Source: Mycolicibacterium litorale
Lineage (GTDB): Bacteria; Actinomycetota; Actinomycetes; Mycobacteriales; Mycobacteriaceae
DNA length: 64,000 bases
Assembly: GCA_002007745.1 (NCBI GenBank)
Contig: CP019882.1
Coordinates: forward strand, 4,216,001 to 4,280,000
Direction of reading: 5' to 3'
Shown here: positions 28,573 to 36,837 of the stretch, piece by piece
Position numbering within the stretch: position 1 is the first letter of the stretch
Layout of the letters: the number at the start of each line of letters is the position of its first letter
The notes under the pieces: model-generated
Told to the model about the DNA's origin: nothing
What the model saw: the letters and a program-made list of their open reading frames with translations, nothing else
The model's database searches: none
Position numbers and translations under genes: made by a program

Positions 28573-29055
28573 GTGAGCAATGAGATCTCGCTCAACGAAG
28601 TGCAGGAGTTCTTCGGCGATTTCTGGTACCACTACGACTCCGGGCATTACTCGGAGTTGGCTGCTCGGTTTGCTCACGACGCGACCTACATCAGCCGCAG
28701 CGAAAGTGGTGCCTCGCCATTCGAGGAGGTGCTCGCCGCGAATCTGTCCGGCCGCGACACCATCATCGCCTGGCTGACAGAGCACCGTGAGGGTGGCCCT
28801 TATCCATTGCGGCACAACGGCACCAACATCCACCGCACCGGCACCGACGGTGACGTCACCAATGTGCGGTCTTACATCTTCGTCACCCAGGTCGCCAACC
28901 ACGTTCCCTTCGCCGTCAGCAGCGGCGTGCTGGAGACGGCGATCCGACGCGGCGACCAGGGTCTGGAGTTCACCAAATTCGACTTGATCATGGACACCGA
29001 CAATTCGGTTCCCTTCGCAGAGTTCAAGGCTGCGGCGAACGTCACCGCGAACTGA
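28573..29055 (+). CDS. SnoaL-like / NTF2-fold protein
   Basis: The 160-residue protein has the NTF2-like pattern: N-terminal helices (FFGDFWYHYDSGHYSELAARF), an acidic HDATYISRSE turn, a helix near GRDTIIAWL, then beta strands with IHRTGTDGDV. The fold includes ketosteroid isomerase and polyketide cyclases, so isomerisation of a keto-steroid-like compound is possible, but no catalytic Asp/Tyr set can be assigned by eye. I chose GTG 28573 with GGGAGAAG upstream over ATG 28558, which would overlap that ribosome site. An SDR follows 4 bases later. Confidence 0.78.
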   Translation: MSNEISLNEVQEFFGDFWYHYDSGHYSELAARFAHDATYISRSESGASPFEEVLAANLSGRDTIIAWLTEHREGGPYPLRHNGTNIHRTGTDGDVTNVRSYIFVTQVANHVPFAVSSGVLETAIRRGDQGLEFTKFDLIMDTDNSVPFAEFKAAANVTAN

Positions 29056-29059
29056 CACC

Positions 29060-29926
29060 ATGAGCAGCGCTCGGGAGACGTTCGGCGGCGGAGTCGCCGT
29101 GATAACCGGTGCGGGTGCAGGCATCGGAGCCGGCCTCGCGCGTCATGCGGCGGGTCTGGGCATGACGGTTGTGCTCGTCGATGTCGATGCGCCGGCAGTG
29201 GCCGCGCTACGCAGAGAGCTCGTCGATGGTGGTTCACATGCGGTCGACGTCGTATGCGATGTACGCGATCATGCAGCTATCGAGGAACTTGCCGAACGCG
29301 TCTACAGCGGCTTCGGCTCAGTACGGTTACTGGTGAACAACGCTGGTGTCGAACAGTTTGGTTACCTGTGGGATACCCCGGTACCGAACTGGGATCGGCT
29401 GGTCCAGATCAACATCAGCGGCGTGTTCTACGGCATCAAGGCGTTCCTGCCTCGCATGATCGATGCCGGTCAGCCGTGCTGGGTGTGGAACCTGTCGTCG
29501 ATCGGTGGAGTGGCGGCGGTTCCGCTGCAGGCGCCTTACATCATGAGCAAACACGCCGTGTTGGCGATGACCGAATGTTTGCGTCTGGAAGTCGAGTTGG
29601 CCGGTCACGCTGACCGAGTGCACGTGCAGGCGGTGCTCCCCGGTGCGGTCAAGTCGAACATCTTCGAGGCCGCCGGCGGGGTGGACAACGGCGATGTGGC
29701 AGCCGCGGAGGCACAGCGCGTCGCCATGCTGGATATCAAGGCTGAGGCGATGGATCCCCTCGCCGCCGCCCATGTGGTCTTCGACCAGGCGGCGGCCGGC
29801 GAGTTCTACCTCCTGACGCAGCCCGAATACGTCGGTAACGCGATGCGGGAACGCGCCGACACCCTGATCACCCGTCGCGCGCCGGTCTTGCGCGCCAAAC
29901 GGCGGTTCGACCCCGCTCACCAATGA
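29060..29926 (+). CDS. Short-chain dehydrogenase/reductase
   Basis: The 288-residue SDR has TGAGAGIGAG, NNAGV, Ser in NLSSIGG and the active-site YIMSK motif (YxxxK). It begins 4 bases after the SnoaL-like gene and overlaps the lipase start by 4 bases. The three genes form an operon-like set of NTF2-fold protein, SDR and esterase. The substrate is unknown. Confidence 0.88.
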   Translation: MSSARETFGGGVAVITGAGAGIGAGLARHAAGLGMTVVLVDVDAPAVAALRRELVDGGSHAVDVVCDVRDHAAIEELAERVYSGFGSVRLLVNNAGVEQFGYLWDTPVPNWDRLVQINISGVFYGIKAFLPRMIDAGQPCWVWNLSSIGGVAAVPLQAPYIMSKHAVLAMTECLRLEVELAGHADRVHVQAVLPGAVKSNIFEAAGGVDNGDVAAAEAQRVAMLDIKAEAMDPLAAAHVVFDQAAAGEFYLLTQPEYVGNAMRERADTLITRRAPVLRAKRRFDPAHQ

Positions 29927-30873
29927 CGGCGTCCGTTCCCCCGTTGGACCCCGACGCCGCGGCCCGCGTCACGTCGTTCGGCCCGCTTCCGCCCATGCGG
30001 CAGCGTGGGTTGGCGGCCGTGCGCCAGTCGGTGGAGGCCGCACCGCTGCCGGAGTCGATGCCGCCGATGGCGAACATCGAAGACTGTTCGGCGCCTGGGC
30101 CGGCTGGTCCGATCCCGCTGCGAATCTATCGGCCCACGAAAGCTCAGCAGGCGCCGGCCCTGGTCTACTTCCACGGTGGCGGATTGGTGATGGGCACGAA
30201 CCATTCATTCGAGCCGCTCGCCCGCGAATTGGCAGCCCAGTCAGGGGCTGTCGTGATCGCTGTCGAATACCGGCTCGCGCCGGAATGCCCGCCGCCAGCC
30301 CAATTCGACGACTGCTATACATGCACCAACTGGGTCGCCGAGAACGCCGACGTCCTCCAGCTCGATCCGGGTCGACTCGGTGTCGTCGGTGATAGTGCGG
30401 GCGGGTCCCTTGCGGCGGCGGTCGCGTTGGCCGCGCGCGACCACGGTGGGCCGGCCCTGTCCTGCCAGGTATTGCTCTACCCGGGACTCGACCGGGATAT
30501 GGCGGCGCCGTCCATCGCCCTGCTCGCCAATGCCCCGATGCTGACCCGCGACGACATCGAATACATGCACGATCTGGCCGACGCCGGCGCCTCCAGACCG
30601 CACGACGCCTACCGAGTGCCTGCCTACGCCAGTGACCTCAGTGGTCTGCCGCCGGCGATCGTGGTGACCGGTGAATGCGATCCCATCCGCGACTGGGGCG
30701 AGCGCTACGCAGTGCGGCTGCGTGACGCCGGCGTGCAGACCACGATGACCCGTTATCCCGGTGCCTACCATGGGTTTCTGATGCGCTCGGAGGCGACCGC
30801 GCGGGGCCGGCTGGCCATCGCCGAGACCTCGGCATTGGTCCGAGCGAAGTTCGCCCGCCCGCTGCCCTTCTGA
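29923..30873 (+). CDS. Alpha/beta hydrolase, hormone-sensitive lipase family
   Basis: The 316-residue protein has HGGG (84-87), nucleophile S158 in GDSAGG and downstream TGECDPIRDWGE and YHGF segments supplying the Asp and His. It is a second HSL-type esterase, related to but not a recent copy of the one at 12453-13391. It overlaps the SDR stop (ATGA). Short or bulky ester hydrolysis is expected from the family. Confidence 0.88.
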   Translation: MTASVPPLDPDAAARVTSFGPLPPMRQRGLAAVRQSVEAAPLPESMPPMANIEDCSAPGPAGPIPLRIYRPTKAQQAPALVYFHGGGLVMGTNHSFEPLARELAAQSGAVVIAVEYRLAPECPPPAQFDDCYTCTNWVAENADVLQLDPGRLGVVGDSAGGSLAAAVALAARDHGGPALSCQVLLYPGLDRDMAAPSIALLANAPMLTRDDIEYMHDLADAGASRPHDAYRVPAYASDLSGLPPAIVVTGECDPIRDWGERYAVRLRDAGVQTTMTRYPGAYHGFLMRSEATARGRLAIAETSALVRAKFARPLPF

Positions 30874-30920
30874 GCGTCGTGCCGGTCTCGCCCAGTCTGT
30901 CTGAGCTTGTCGCGGCCAGT

Positions 30921-30946
30921 GGAAACAAAGGCTGGACTTAGTTTCC
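30921..30946. promoter_or_regulatory. Inverted repeat GGAAAC-N14-GTTTCC
   Basis: Perfect 6-bp arms lie about 100 bases upstream of the PhyH-like gene start at 31049 and 47 bases after the lipase stop. It could be an operator or a weak hairpin. Confidence 0.35.
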
Positions 30947-31048
30947 CGATAGCCGGACACCGTGGCACCGCTCGCGGGTGACTCGGCCCACAATCGATCC
31001 CACCGATGGCGTGTATCAACGCCGGATGACGAAGTAAGGAGTCCCGTG

Positions 31049-32125
31049 ATGCTCACCGAACAGCGACGTCAGGAGCTGTCCGATATCCTCCGGCCGGTCG
31101 CACCGCCCCGTGAGATCGACAACATCTACACCGAGGATCAGCGGGAACGCCTGCTCGACGTGGTCCGCCAGAACGGACCGTGGAAACTGATCATCGCCCA
31201 GCACTTCGCCTCGCCTGAAGAGCTGATTGCGACGATGAGCGGCAAGTTCCCGGAGGGCTTCACCCCCACTCTCGATATCTTCTTGACCCCGACGTTCCGC
31301 GGCTTCTTGGCCAACTACGGCACCGCGCTCTACCCCGAGGTGCACGACTGCTTCTACAACGCCAAGTTCATCGACATGGCGAAGTCGTATTGGAACGCCG
31401 AATACGCGAAGCCACAAATGATGTTGTTCAACATCAACGGGCCCTGCGCAAACCGCGATCCCGGCCACCTCGACTCGCCCAGCTTCCGCGGAATCCGTTA
31501 CGAGAACGCCCCGACCTGGCTCGTCAGCGTCATGGGCAAGTCAGGCCTGTTCCAGGACTACCTGATCAAGATGGCCCAGGTCATCACGTGGTTCTCGCTG
31601 GACGAGACCAGCGGATTCACCTATTGGCCCGACGGGCCGCTGAAGGCACCGGGCCGGGTCCTTCCACCGGTGTACAACCGCGGTGTGGTGGTGCAGAACG
31701 AGATGCTCGTGCATCGGGGCGAGGCCAACGGTCCACTCGATCAGCAAGTTCCGGCCGGCCTGGCGTTCGACACGGTGTTTGCGGGTGACCCCGCCGATCG
31801 CGACCATTGGGTGCTCAAGAACGACGACACGGTCATCGCCCGCCATCACACCGACGAGCTGCGCTTCCTCGTGCACTGGTCGGCTGAGGTATTCGAAGAC
31901 TACGACGAACTGAAGAAGAACATGGACGGGTCTGACGACCTGACCATCGATAAGGCCATCGACATGATGGTCGACGACCTATCCAAGAAGGGCATCAAGC
32001 TCGACATCCCGAGTGCGCCACTACACGATCCGGCGTTCATCGGTGCTCTCAACGCCGCCTACGACCTCGGTGGCCCGGCGATTTACCCCGAGGAGGCACC
32101 CATCAGCGCCTTCCAGTTCGCCTAA
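31049..32125 (+). CDS. Conserved protein with phytanoyl-CoA-hydroxylase-like iron-ligand pattern
   Basis: I do not recognise a named gene. The 358-residue protein has H140-x-D142 (DPGHLDSPS) and, 80 residues on, H222 in VHRGEANGP. This resembles the HxD...H facial triad and the HxSGPN-type motif of PhyH-family Fe(II)/2-oxoglutarate dioxygenases. If right, it would hydroxylate an unactivated carbon. The Arg that should bind 2-oxoglutarate is a candidate only (R223). The start is ATG 31049 after TAAGGAG, and a long hairpin follows the gene. It stands alone between the lipase and a convergent TetR gene. Confidence 0.62.
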   Translation: MLTEQRRQELSDILRPVAPPREIDNIYTEDQRERLLDVVRQNGPWKLIIAQHFASPEELIATMSGKFPEGFTPTLDIFLTPTFRGFLANYGTALYPEVHDCFYNAKFIDMAKSYWNAEYAKPQMMLFNINGPCANRDPGHLDSPSFRGIRYENAPTWLVSVMGKSGLFQDYLIKMAQVITWFSLDETSGFTYWPDGPLKAPGRVLPPVYNRGVVVQNEMLVHRGEANGPLDQQVPAGLAFDTVFAGDPADRDHWVLKNDDTVIARHHTDELRFLVHWSAEVFEDYDELKKNMDGSDDLTIDKAIDMMVDDLSKKGIKLDIPSAPLHDPAFIGALNAAYDLGGPAIYPEEAPISAFQFA

Positions 32126-32144
32126 CGGCACAGACAACGCCGGC

Positions 32145-32204
32145 CCGGCCCGGTGGTTGGCGGCGCTAAGTCCCGGGGGGTAGCGCCGCCGACCACCGGG
32201 CCGG
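32145..32204. terminator. Long hairpin terminator, possibly bidirectional
   Basis: 24-base arms (32145-32168 and 32181-32204) pair fully except for one G-T wobble, around a 12-base loop. There is no T run, as is usual in mycobacteria. It lies 19 bases after the PhyH-like gene and before the convergent TetR gene. Confidence 0.8.
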
Positions 32205-32352
32205 TGCCGTCTAAACCGGAAGCTATTGTCGTTAAGCGAAAGTCGCGGACACAACATCGTCGAGTCGGACCGGTGCCGTCCGCCGCTTAAGATATCGGCG
32301 GCCTTCGCCCATGCTCGCCCCCGGGAATCGGTGCGCCGATCTGACGGCGGTG

Positions 32353-32997
32353 TCACTCGTCAGATACGCTCTCCTGCCGCCGCTCAGGACGGACCGGGCA
32401 CGGATTGAGCGATCCCACGATCATCACCATCGCGGTGCGAAGGGCGATCCGCAGGCGATCAAAATCGCCGTCCTCGACCCAGTGGACGTAGGCATGCCGG
32501 CATGCCTGAACCACCAACTGGGCGGGCAACTCGCGCGTGAATGTGTCGGTGCCCAAATCGAAGCGGTTGGCAAGGAACGCGGTAATGGGACCGGCGAGGT
32601 CTTGGCCCCAGTCCAACCATCGAAGTCGATACTGCTGGTCTCTGAGCACTAACGCCATGAACGCTCGGTCTACTTCGACTTGGCCGCGCTTAGGGACTTC
32701 GGTGCTGAAGGCGTCGACCAGAACGTCAACCGCATCGTCATCATCACCTGCGTCGGCCAAGACGTGGACGCTCAAACTGCCGAACCGCGCGAACAGTGGG
32801 AGGACGACGTCCTCCTTTACTGGGAAGTGCCGGTGGAAAGTACGCGGTGCGACGCCAACGACATCACAGATTCGCTCCACCGTGGCTGACAGCGAGTTAT
32901 CGGCGAGAAAGATATCGCGAGCGGCGAACGCGATCTCCAGCCGCAGTTCCTCGGCCCGACGTTCGTTCAGGCTCGCCGGCCTTCCGGTCTTTGCCAT
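32353..32997 (-). CDS. TetR-family transcriptional regulator
   Basis: The 214-residue protein has an N-terminal helix-turn-helix (about 15-60; SATVERICDVVGVAPRTFHRHF) and a helical effector domain. ATG 32997 follows GAAGGAG. It is divergent from the conserved protein gene at 33195, with perfect inverted repeats between them, so it very likely represses that gene and itself. Confidence 0.9.
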   Translation of the reverse strand: MAKTGRPASLNERRAEELRLEIAFAARDIFLADNSLSATVERICDVVGVAPRTFHRHFPVKEDVVLPLFARFGSLSVHVLADAGDDDDAVDVLVDAFSTEVPKRGQVEVDRAFMALVLRDQQYRLRWLDWGQDLAGPITAFLANRFDLGTDTFTRELPAQLVVQACRHAYVHWVEDGDFDRLRIALRTAMVMIVGSLNPCPVRPERRQESVSDE

Positions 32998-33131
32998 CTG
33001 CGGCTCCTTCGTCTGAACGGCTCGTTCATCGTAAAACTCGTGATCGCGTGCACCGGCCAGCCCGCTGAGCGGTCTCCCGATCAGCGGGAGCACGGCAGTG
33101 ATCCACGTCGCAGCACCCTAAAGTCGTAAGC

Positions 33132-33165
33132 GTCAGATCCTGACACAGAGTCAGATTCTGTCACC
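33132..33165. promoter_or_regulatory. Tandem operator-like sites between TetR and the 33195 gene
   Basis: A perfect palindrome GTCAG-ATC-CTGAC (33132-33144) is followed by TGACA-N13-TGTCA (33141-33163). GTCAGAT repeats at 33132 and 33150, 18 bases apart. The cluster ends about 30 bases before the 33195 start, as expected for repressor sites over a promoter. Confidence 0.6.
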
Positions 33166-33194
33166 ACTCCGCAGCTCACTCCCAGGAGGACGAC

Positions 33195-34151
33195 ATGTCA
33201 ACCGCTACCGAGCAGACCCCCAGCAGCGGCACCGAAGCCGACACCGACACCGACCAGGAACTGAACTACGACGATTACACGCACGACTTCATGGGCAAGG
33301 TCGGCAATATCCAGGACTTCTCGCGCGATTTCCTGTTGGGCCTAGCTCGAGTCTTCGAGGACGTCTTGAACTTCATGCCCTATGCACACGTCACAATCTA
33401 TTCGGAGAAGGTCGGCATCAACGCCGCCATGGATGTGGCCGCAGAGGTTTCCCGCGCCGGTATGCGCCAAGTCATGCCGATGGGCCGCTACCTGGCACCT
33501 CAGGGATGGGACTGGAAAAACGCTCAATACCAGGCGATTCCGTTCGATATCCACACCGAGGACCTCACCAAGCCGGCCCTGATCCGGTTGATCAAGACCT
33601 ACTGGGACCAGTATCTGAAAGGTCACAACTACTTCATCGATCAGTGGACCAAGATTATCCCCGAGGAAGAAGTCTGGCTCGGCCTGCCCGACATGTACCA
33701 GCTGATCATCGACTACCAATACCCGAAGTTAGCCAAGGTCTTCAAGATTGAGCCGGTGCACGTGGTGGATTTCCTCAAACTAGCAGTGTTGAGCATCGAC
33801 GGCACACTGGGCTACGGCGGCGAGTACATCGTCTACAACCCGGACCATGTCGTGCTGAACATGCGTCGGTGTGAAGTGCTGCAGAAGTACACCGACGAGG
33901 GCCTCTACCCGCCCGCCCGGGCGTGGATGAACTGCACCTTCGAGCAACGGATCTCGGCGCCGTTCTTCCCCGGTTGCACGCTGGCGATCAATCTGCCGCC
34001 CAAAGACTTTAAGTTTGCTCAAGGCGAGCCGTTCTGCGTGTGGACTTACACGCGGGGCGAGGAGAATCACGCGGCGGCTGCCGCCGCCCCCGACCCACGC
34101 CAGTCCGCGATGGAGCGAATCCCCTTGATGGACGTCACAGTATCGAAGTAG
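33195..34151 (+). CDS. Conserved hypothetical protein, four C-terminal cysteines
   Basis: Not recognised with certainty. The 318-residue protein has an acidic, low-complexity N-terminus (about 1-30), then a helical domain rich in aromatic residues. The C-terminal part has Cys in RRCEVL, MNCTFE, PGCTLA and EPFCVW. The late L..GE.FC.W pattern recalls DUF6125/ATC-hydrolase-like domains, a weak resemblance. It has an AGGAGG ribosome site, is the sole gene facing a divergent TetR, and has a strong terminator, so it is a separately regulated single-gene unit. Confidence 0.75.
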   Translation: MSTATEQTPSSGTEADTDTDQELNYDDYTHDFMGKVGNIQDFSRDFLLGLARVFEDVLNFMPYAHVTIYSEKVGINAAMDVAAEVSRAGMRQVMPMGRYLAPQGWDWKNAQYQAIPFDIHTEDLTKPALIRLIKTYWDQYLKGHNYFIDQWTKIIPEEEVWLGLPDMYQLIIDYQYPKLAKVFKIEPVHVVDFLKLAVLSIDGTLGYGGEYIVYNPDHVVLNMRRCEVLQKYTDEGLYPPARAWMNCTFEQRISAPFFPGCTLAINLPPKDFKFAQGEPFCVWTYTRGEENHAAAAAAPDPRQSAMERIPLMDVTVSK

Positions 34152-34157
34152 GTTGCA

Positions 34158-34193
34158 GTGGCCGCGGCGCTACGTCGGGGGTGCCGCGGCCAC
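34158..34193. terminator. Hairpin terminator GTGGCCGCGGC / GCCGCGGCCAC
   Basis: Perfect 11-base arms (34158-34168 and 34183-34193) with a 14-base loop directly follow the 33195 gene and run into the 3' end of the convergent epimerase gene. It probably ends transcription in both directions. Confidence 0.78.
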
Positions 34194-35165
34194 CGACCGA
34201 AAAGTCGCGATGATCGCATCGCGCGGATCTCGCCATGTCAGACCCAAATCATCGAGCGTCTGCTGGTCATCGGTGGGAATAGCAGCGGTAATCAATTGCG
34301 CCGCCTCGTGACTGAACGCCGCGCCGATGGGAACTACAGCACCGATGACATCGGATAATCGCCCAAGTGCGCGAAATACTTTTGGGCTCATGGGAATCCG
34401 TGTGATCCGGCGCCCCGAACCCACCTCCAGCGAGGCGATCATCTCGTCGAACCCGAGCATCGTTCCGCCACACAAATAGCGTTTGGGGCCACGGCCGGGC
34501 TGCATCAGCGCGGTGTGCGCGTCGGCGACATCACGGACGTCGATCATCATCATGCCCGCACCACGCAGCCGGGGAGCGATCCGCCGGTCGACGATGGTGG
34601 CCCAGCCCTGTTCGGTCACCCCGGCCAGGGTGTGAAATGCCGGCCCGACGATGCTGGACGGATAGGTGATTACCACCGGCACGCCGTCGTCCTGCATGAC
34701 CCTGGCGATCCGATCCGCATACGCTTTGGTCTGGGCGTAGGCCGACTTGCCAGCCGCGGTCGGGCTGTCTGCCGTGATCACCGAGCCGGGTGGCGGGAAC
34801 AATGCGCTGTAACTGCTGACCAGAACGATCGGATCGAGACGGCGGGCGCGGGCGAGCCGCAGGATGCGCTCGGTGCCATAGGCGTTGACATCCCACATCA
34901 GTTGCGAACGACGGTCGTCGGTGCCCACCACTCCAGCGGCATGCAACATCGCATCGCAACCATCCAAAAGAACTTCCACATCGGCAGCTTCGCGGATGTC
35001 GCCGTGCGTGACACTGACCGATCCCAGTTCGTGGAGCCGTTCGAGCAGCTCTGGGTTGTCCCATCCCGGCTCGGCCAACAGCTTGACCTGGTGTCCGGCG
35101 TCCAGCAGGCTCCGCACCACGTGGGCGCCCAGGTACCCGGTGCCCCCGGTGACGGCGATCTTCAC
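34170..35165 (-). CDS. NAD-dependent epimerase/dehydratase family (extended SDR, 3-beta-HSD-like)
   Basis: The 331-residue extended SDR has the N-terminal motif TGGTGYLG, a DIREAADVEVLL segment, Ser in VSSYSALF and a YxxxK motif (YAQTK). The group includes 3-beta-hydroxysteroid dehydrogenases and dihydroflavonol-type reductases, which fits the steroid-like context. GTG 35165 was chosen because the Rossmann strand KIAVTGG begins at once and AGGTGAG lies upstream. It is the last gene of the minus-strand KshA unit, 11 bases after the zinc-ribbon gene. Confidence 0.85.
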   Translation of the reverse strand: MKIAVTGGTGYLGAHVVRSLLDAGHQVKLLAEPGWDNPELLERLHELGSVSVTHGDIREAADVEVLLDGCDAMLHAAGVVGTDDRRSQLMWDVNAYGTERILRLARARRLDPIVLVSSYSALFPPPGSVITADSPTAAGKSAYAQTKAYADRIARVMQDDGVPVVITYPSSIVGPAFHTLAGVTEQGWATIVDRRIAPRLRGAGMMMIDVRDVADAHTALMQPGRGPKRYLCGGTMLGFDEMIASLEVGSGRRITRIPMSPKVFRALGRLSDVIGAVVPIGAAFSHEAAQLITAAIPTDDQQTLDDLGLTWRDPRDAIIATFRSVAAAPPT

Positions 35166-35176
35166 CGGCCGCTCAC

Positions 35177-35488
35177 CTAACGCCCAGACCGCGCGGCACT
35201 CTGGCCGACGATCACTAGATCGCCACGGCGGACGGCGTCTTCGATCGAATCGCGTAACCGCGAACAGGACAGAAAGAGGCCCGGCCGCAAGCTGATCCGC
35301 TGGTTCGATTCGCTGGACTGCGATAGCAGCTCGCGTCGCTCGGGACAGACCGCGAGCGCGTCGGAGTCCCATTGCACGCTGGTCTGCTCCCAACTGCTCT
35401 TGCGTACGAGCACCCGCGCCCCACACGAATCGCAGGAGACCGGTGTCATCGGCGCATCACTGAGCCGGTTGTCGGGGCGGACTGTCAT
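35177..35488 (-). CDS. Small zinc-ribbon-like protein coupled to KshA
   Basis: Function is not recognised. The 103-residue protein carries CDSCGA (C-x2-C) near residue 20 and further Cys in AVCPE and LSCSR, so one metal site is likely (zinc or iron-sulfur). Its ATG overlaps the KshA stop (ATGA), so it is made in step with the oxygenase. It could be an accessory or electron-transfer partner. It does not match the plant-type ferredoxin spacing. Confidence 0.68.
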   Translation of the reverse strand: MTVRPDNRLSDAPMTPVSCDSCGARVLVRKSSWEQTSVQWDSDALAVCPERRELLSQSSESNQRISLRPGLFLSCSRLRDSIEDAVRRGDLVIVGQSAARSGR

Positions 35489-36642
35489 CCGGTGAAGCCC
35501 ACCAACTTCGGCTTCCGCTTCGCGGCGATGTTCGCCTCGACCTCTTTCATCCATGCCTCCCGCGGACGGGTGGTGTCGATCTCGAACTCGAAGCGATCGA
35601 CCATGTCGGGGGCCACATCGGCGGCATCAACGTAGAACTGCTCGTACCAACGCCGCAATTGGTACACCGGGCCGTCTTCTTCACACAACAGCGGATTGTC
35701 GATGCGCGCCTTGTTGCGCCAAATCGCCACATCCTGTTCGAAACCCAGCTTAACGAAGTCGCCGAGGCCGGTTGCCATCTGCATCGCGACCTCTTCAGGC
35801 ACCGACTCCGACTTCTCCACAATGATCCCGTATTGCAGGACGAAGGAATGCTCGTTGATCGGGTAGTGGCAGTTGAGCAGCACGGTGCGCTGATCGCCGT
35901 GCTCGTAATGGTAGGTGAGGTCATCGATCATGAACGACGGACCGTAGTAGGAAGCAACCGACGTGGTGCCCAGGATCGGTGGCCCGTCGGCTGCCAGACC
36001 CAGGTCCGGACGGGCTGCACTGGTGTAGTACTGCGTCGCAACGTATCCCTCGAATACGTTCTTGAAACTGGTCGGCAGGCCGCCATGGATGTAGAAGAAA
36101 TGTGCCATGTCGACGACGTTGTCGATGATCTCGCGGCAGTTGGTGTTCACCACCGTGGTGTACCAATGCCAGTCGGTCCAGTTGTCGCTCGTGGCTCCCT
36201 CGATGCGAGGAATGGTGACATCTGCGGGCGGGGCCTCCTTCTCCGGATCGTTCCAGACGAACAACATGCCGTCCTGCTCCAGGGTAGGCCACGCCGCAGT
36301 CCGGGCGAGCTTGGGAACCCTTCGGCTGTAAGGGATCTGCTTGCAGCGCCCATCACCACCCCAGCGCCAGTCATGGAATGGGCAGGCGATTTCGTTGCCC
36401 TTCACCTCGCCCTGGGACAAATCCCCGCCCATGTGCCGGCAGTAACCGTCCAGCACGTGCAGGCCGCCGTCCGCCGCGCGGAACACCACGAGCTTCTGGC
36501 CGAAGGCATTGACGGTGTGCGGCTTTCCGTCACCAAGCTCGCGGGCCAAGCCCAGGCAGTGCCAGCCACGGGCGAACCGGGTCGGCAGCGCGGCCGCCTC
36601 GATGTCGCGCACCTCTGCGGTATCTGATTGCAGCGTCGCCAT
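35485..36642 (-). CDS. kshA: 3-ketosteroid 9-alpha-hydroxylase oxygenase subunit (Rieske), KshA-type
   Basis: The 385-residue Rieske oxygenase has 2Fe-2S ligands C68, H70, C87 and H90, and mononuclear iron ligands H181, H186 and D304. The mononuclear-iron numbers equal those I know for M. tuberculosis KshA, and its length of about 386 matches. KshA hydroxylates C9 of 3-ketosteroids; with delta-1 dehydrogenation this opens ring B. ATG 36642 is favoured by a GGAGG site 9 bases upstream; a TTG at 36651 is too close to it. Divergent from KstD, its expected partner. Rhodococci and mycobacteria often hold several KshA paralogues with different side-chain preference. Confidence 0.92.
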   Translation of the reverse strand: MATLQSDTAEVRDIEAAALPTRFARGWHCLGLARELGDGKPHTVNAFGQKLVVFRAADGGLHVLDGYCRHMGGDLSQGEVKGNEIACPFHDWRWGGDGRCKQIPYSRRVPKLARTAAWPTLEQDGMLFVWNDPEKEAPPADVTIPRIEGATSDNWTDWHWYTTVVNTNCREIIDNVVDMAHFFYIHGGLPTSFKNVFEGYVATQYYTSAARPDLGLAADGPPILGTTSVASYYGPSFMIDDLTYHYEHGDQRTVLLNCHYPINEHSFVLQYGIIVEKSESVPEEVAMQMATGLGDFVKLGFEQDVAIWRNKARIDNPLLCEEDGPVYQLRRWYEQFYVDAADVAPDMVDRFEFEIDTTRPREAWMKEVEANIAAKRKPKLVGFTG

Positions 36643-36721
36643 TTCGGCCAACCTCCATCGCTAGTCTGTCCCGTTTCTAGCAGCGCGGTATCGCAGCGAC
36701 GTTGCCCTGTTCCACTCATCG

Positions 36722-36743
36722 GACACCTGAACCAGACACCTGA
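36722..36743. repeat. Direct repeat GACACCTGA, 13-base period
   Basis: Two copies (36722-36730 and 36735-36743) lie in the KshA/KstD divergent gap, close to the palindrome at 36755. They may be activator half-sites. Confidence 0.4.
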
Positions 36744-36754
36744 GCCCGGTCTTG

Positions 36755-36769
36755 CCTCCCACTGGGAGG
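36755..36769. promoter_or_regulatory. Perfect palindrome CCTCCCA-C-TGGGAGG in the kshA/kstD divergent promoter
   Basis: The 7-bp arms around one base lie midway between the two divergent starts (36642 and 36838). It does not match the KstR core AACnnGTT, suggesting control by another regulator, such as the nearby PadR or TetR proteins. Confidence 0.5.
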
Positions 36770-36837
36770 GAACGCTGGGGCACACCGTCAGACCGCACGA
36801 ATATGGTCGTCGGACCCGGTCGAGTGAAAGAAGGCGG

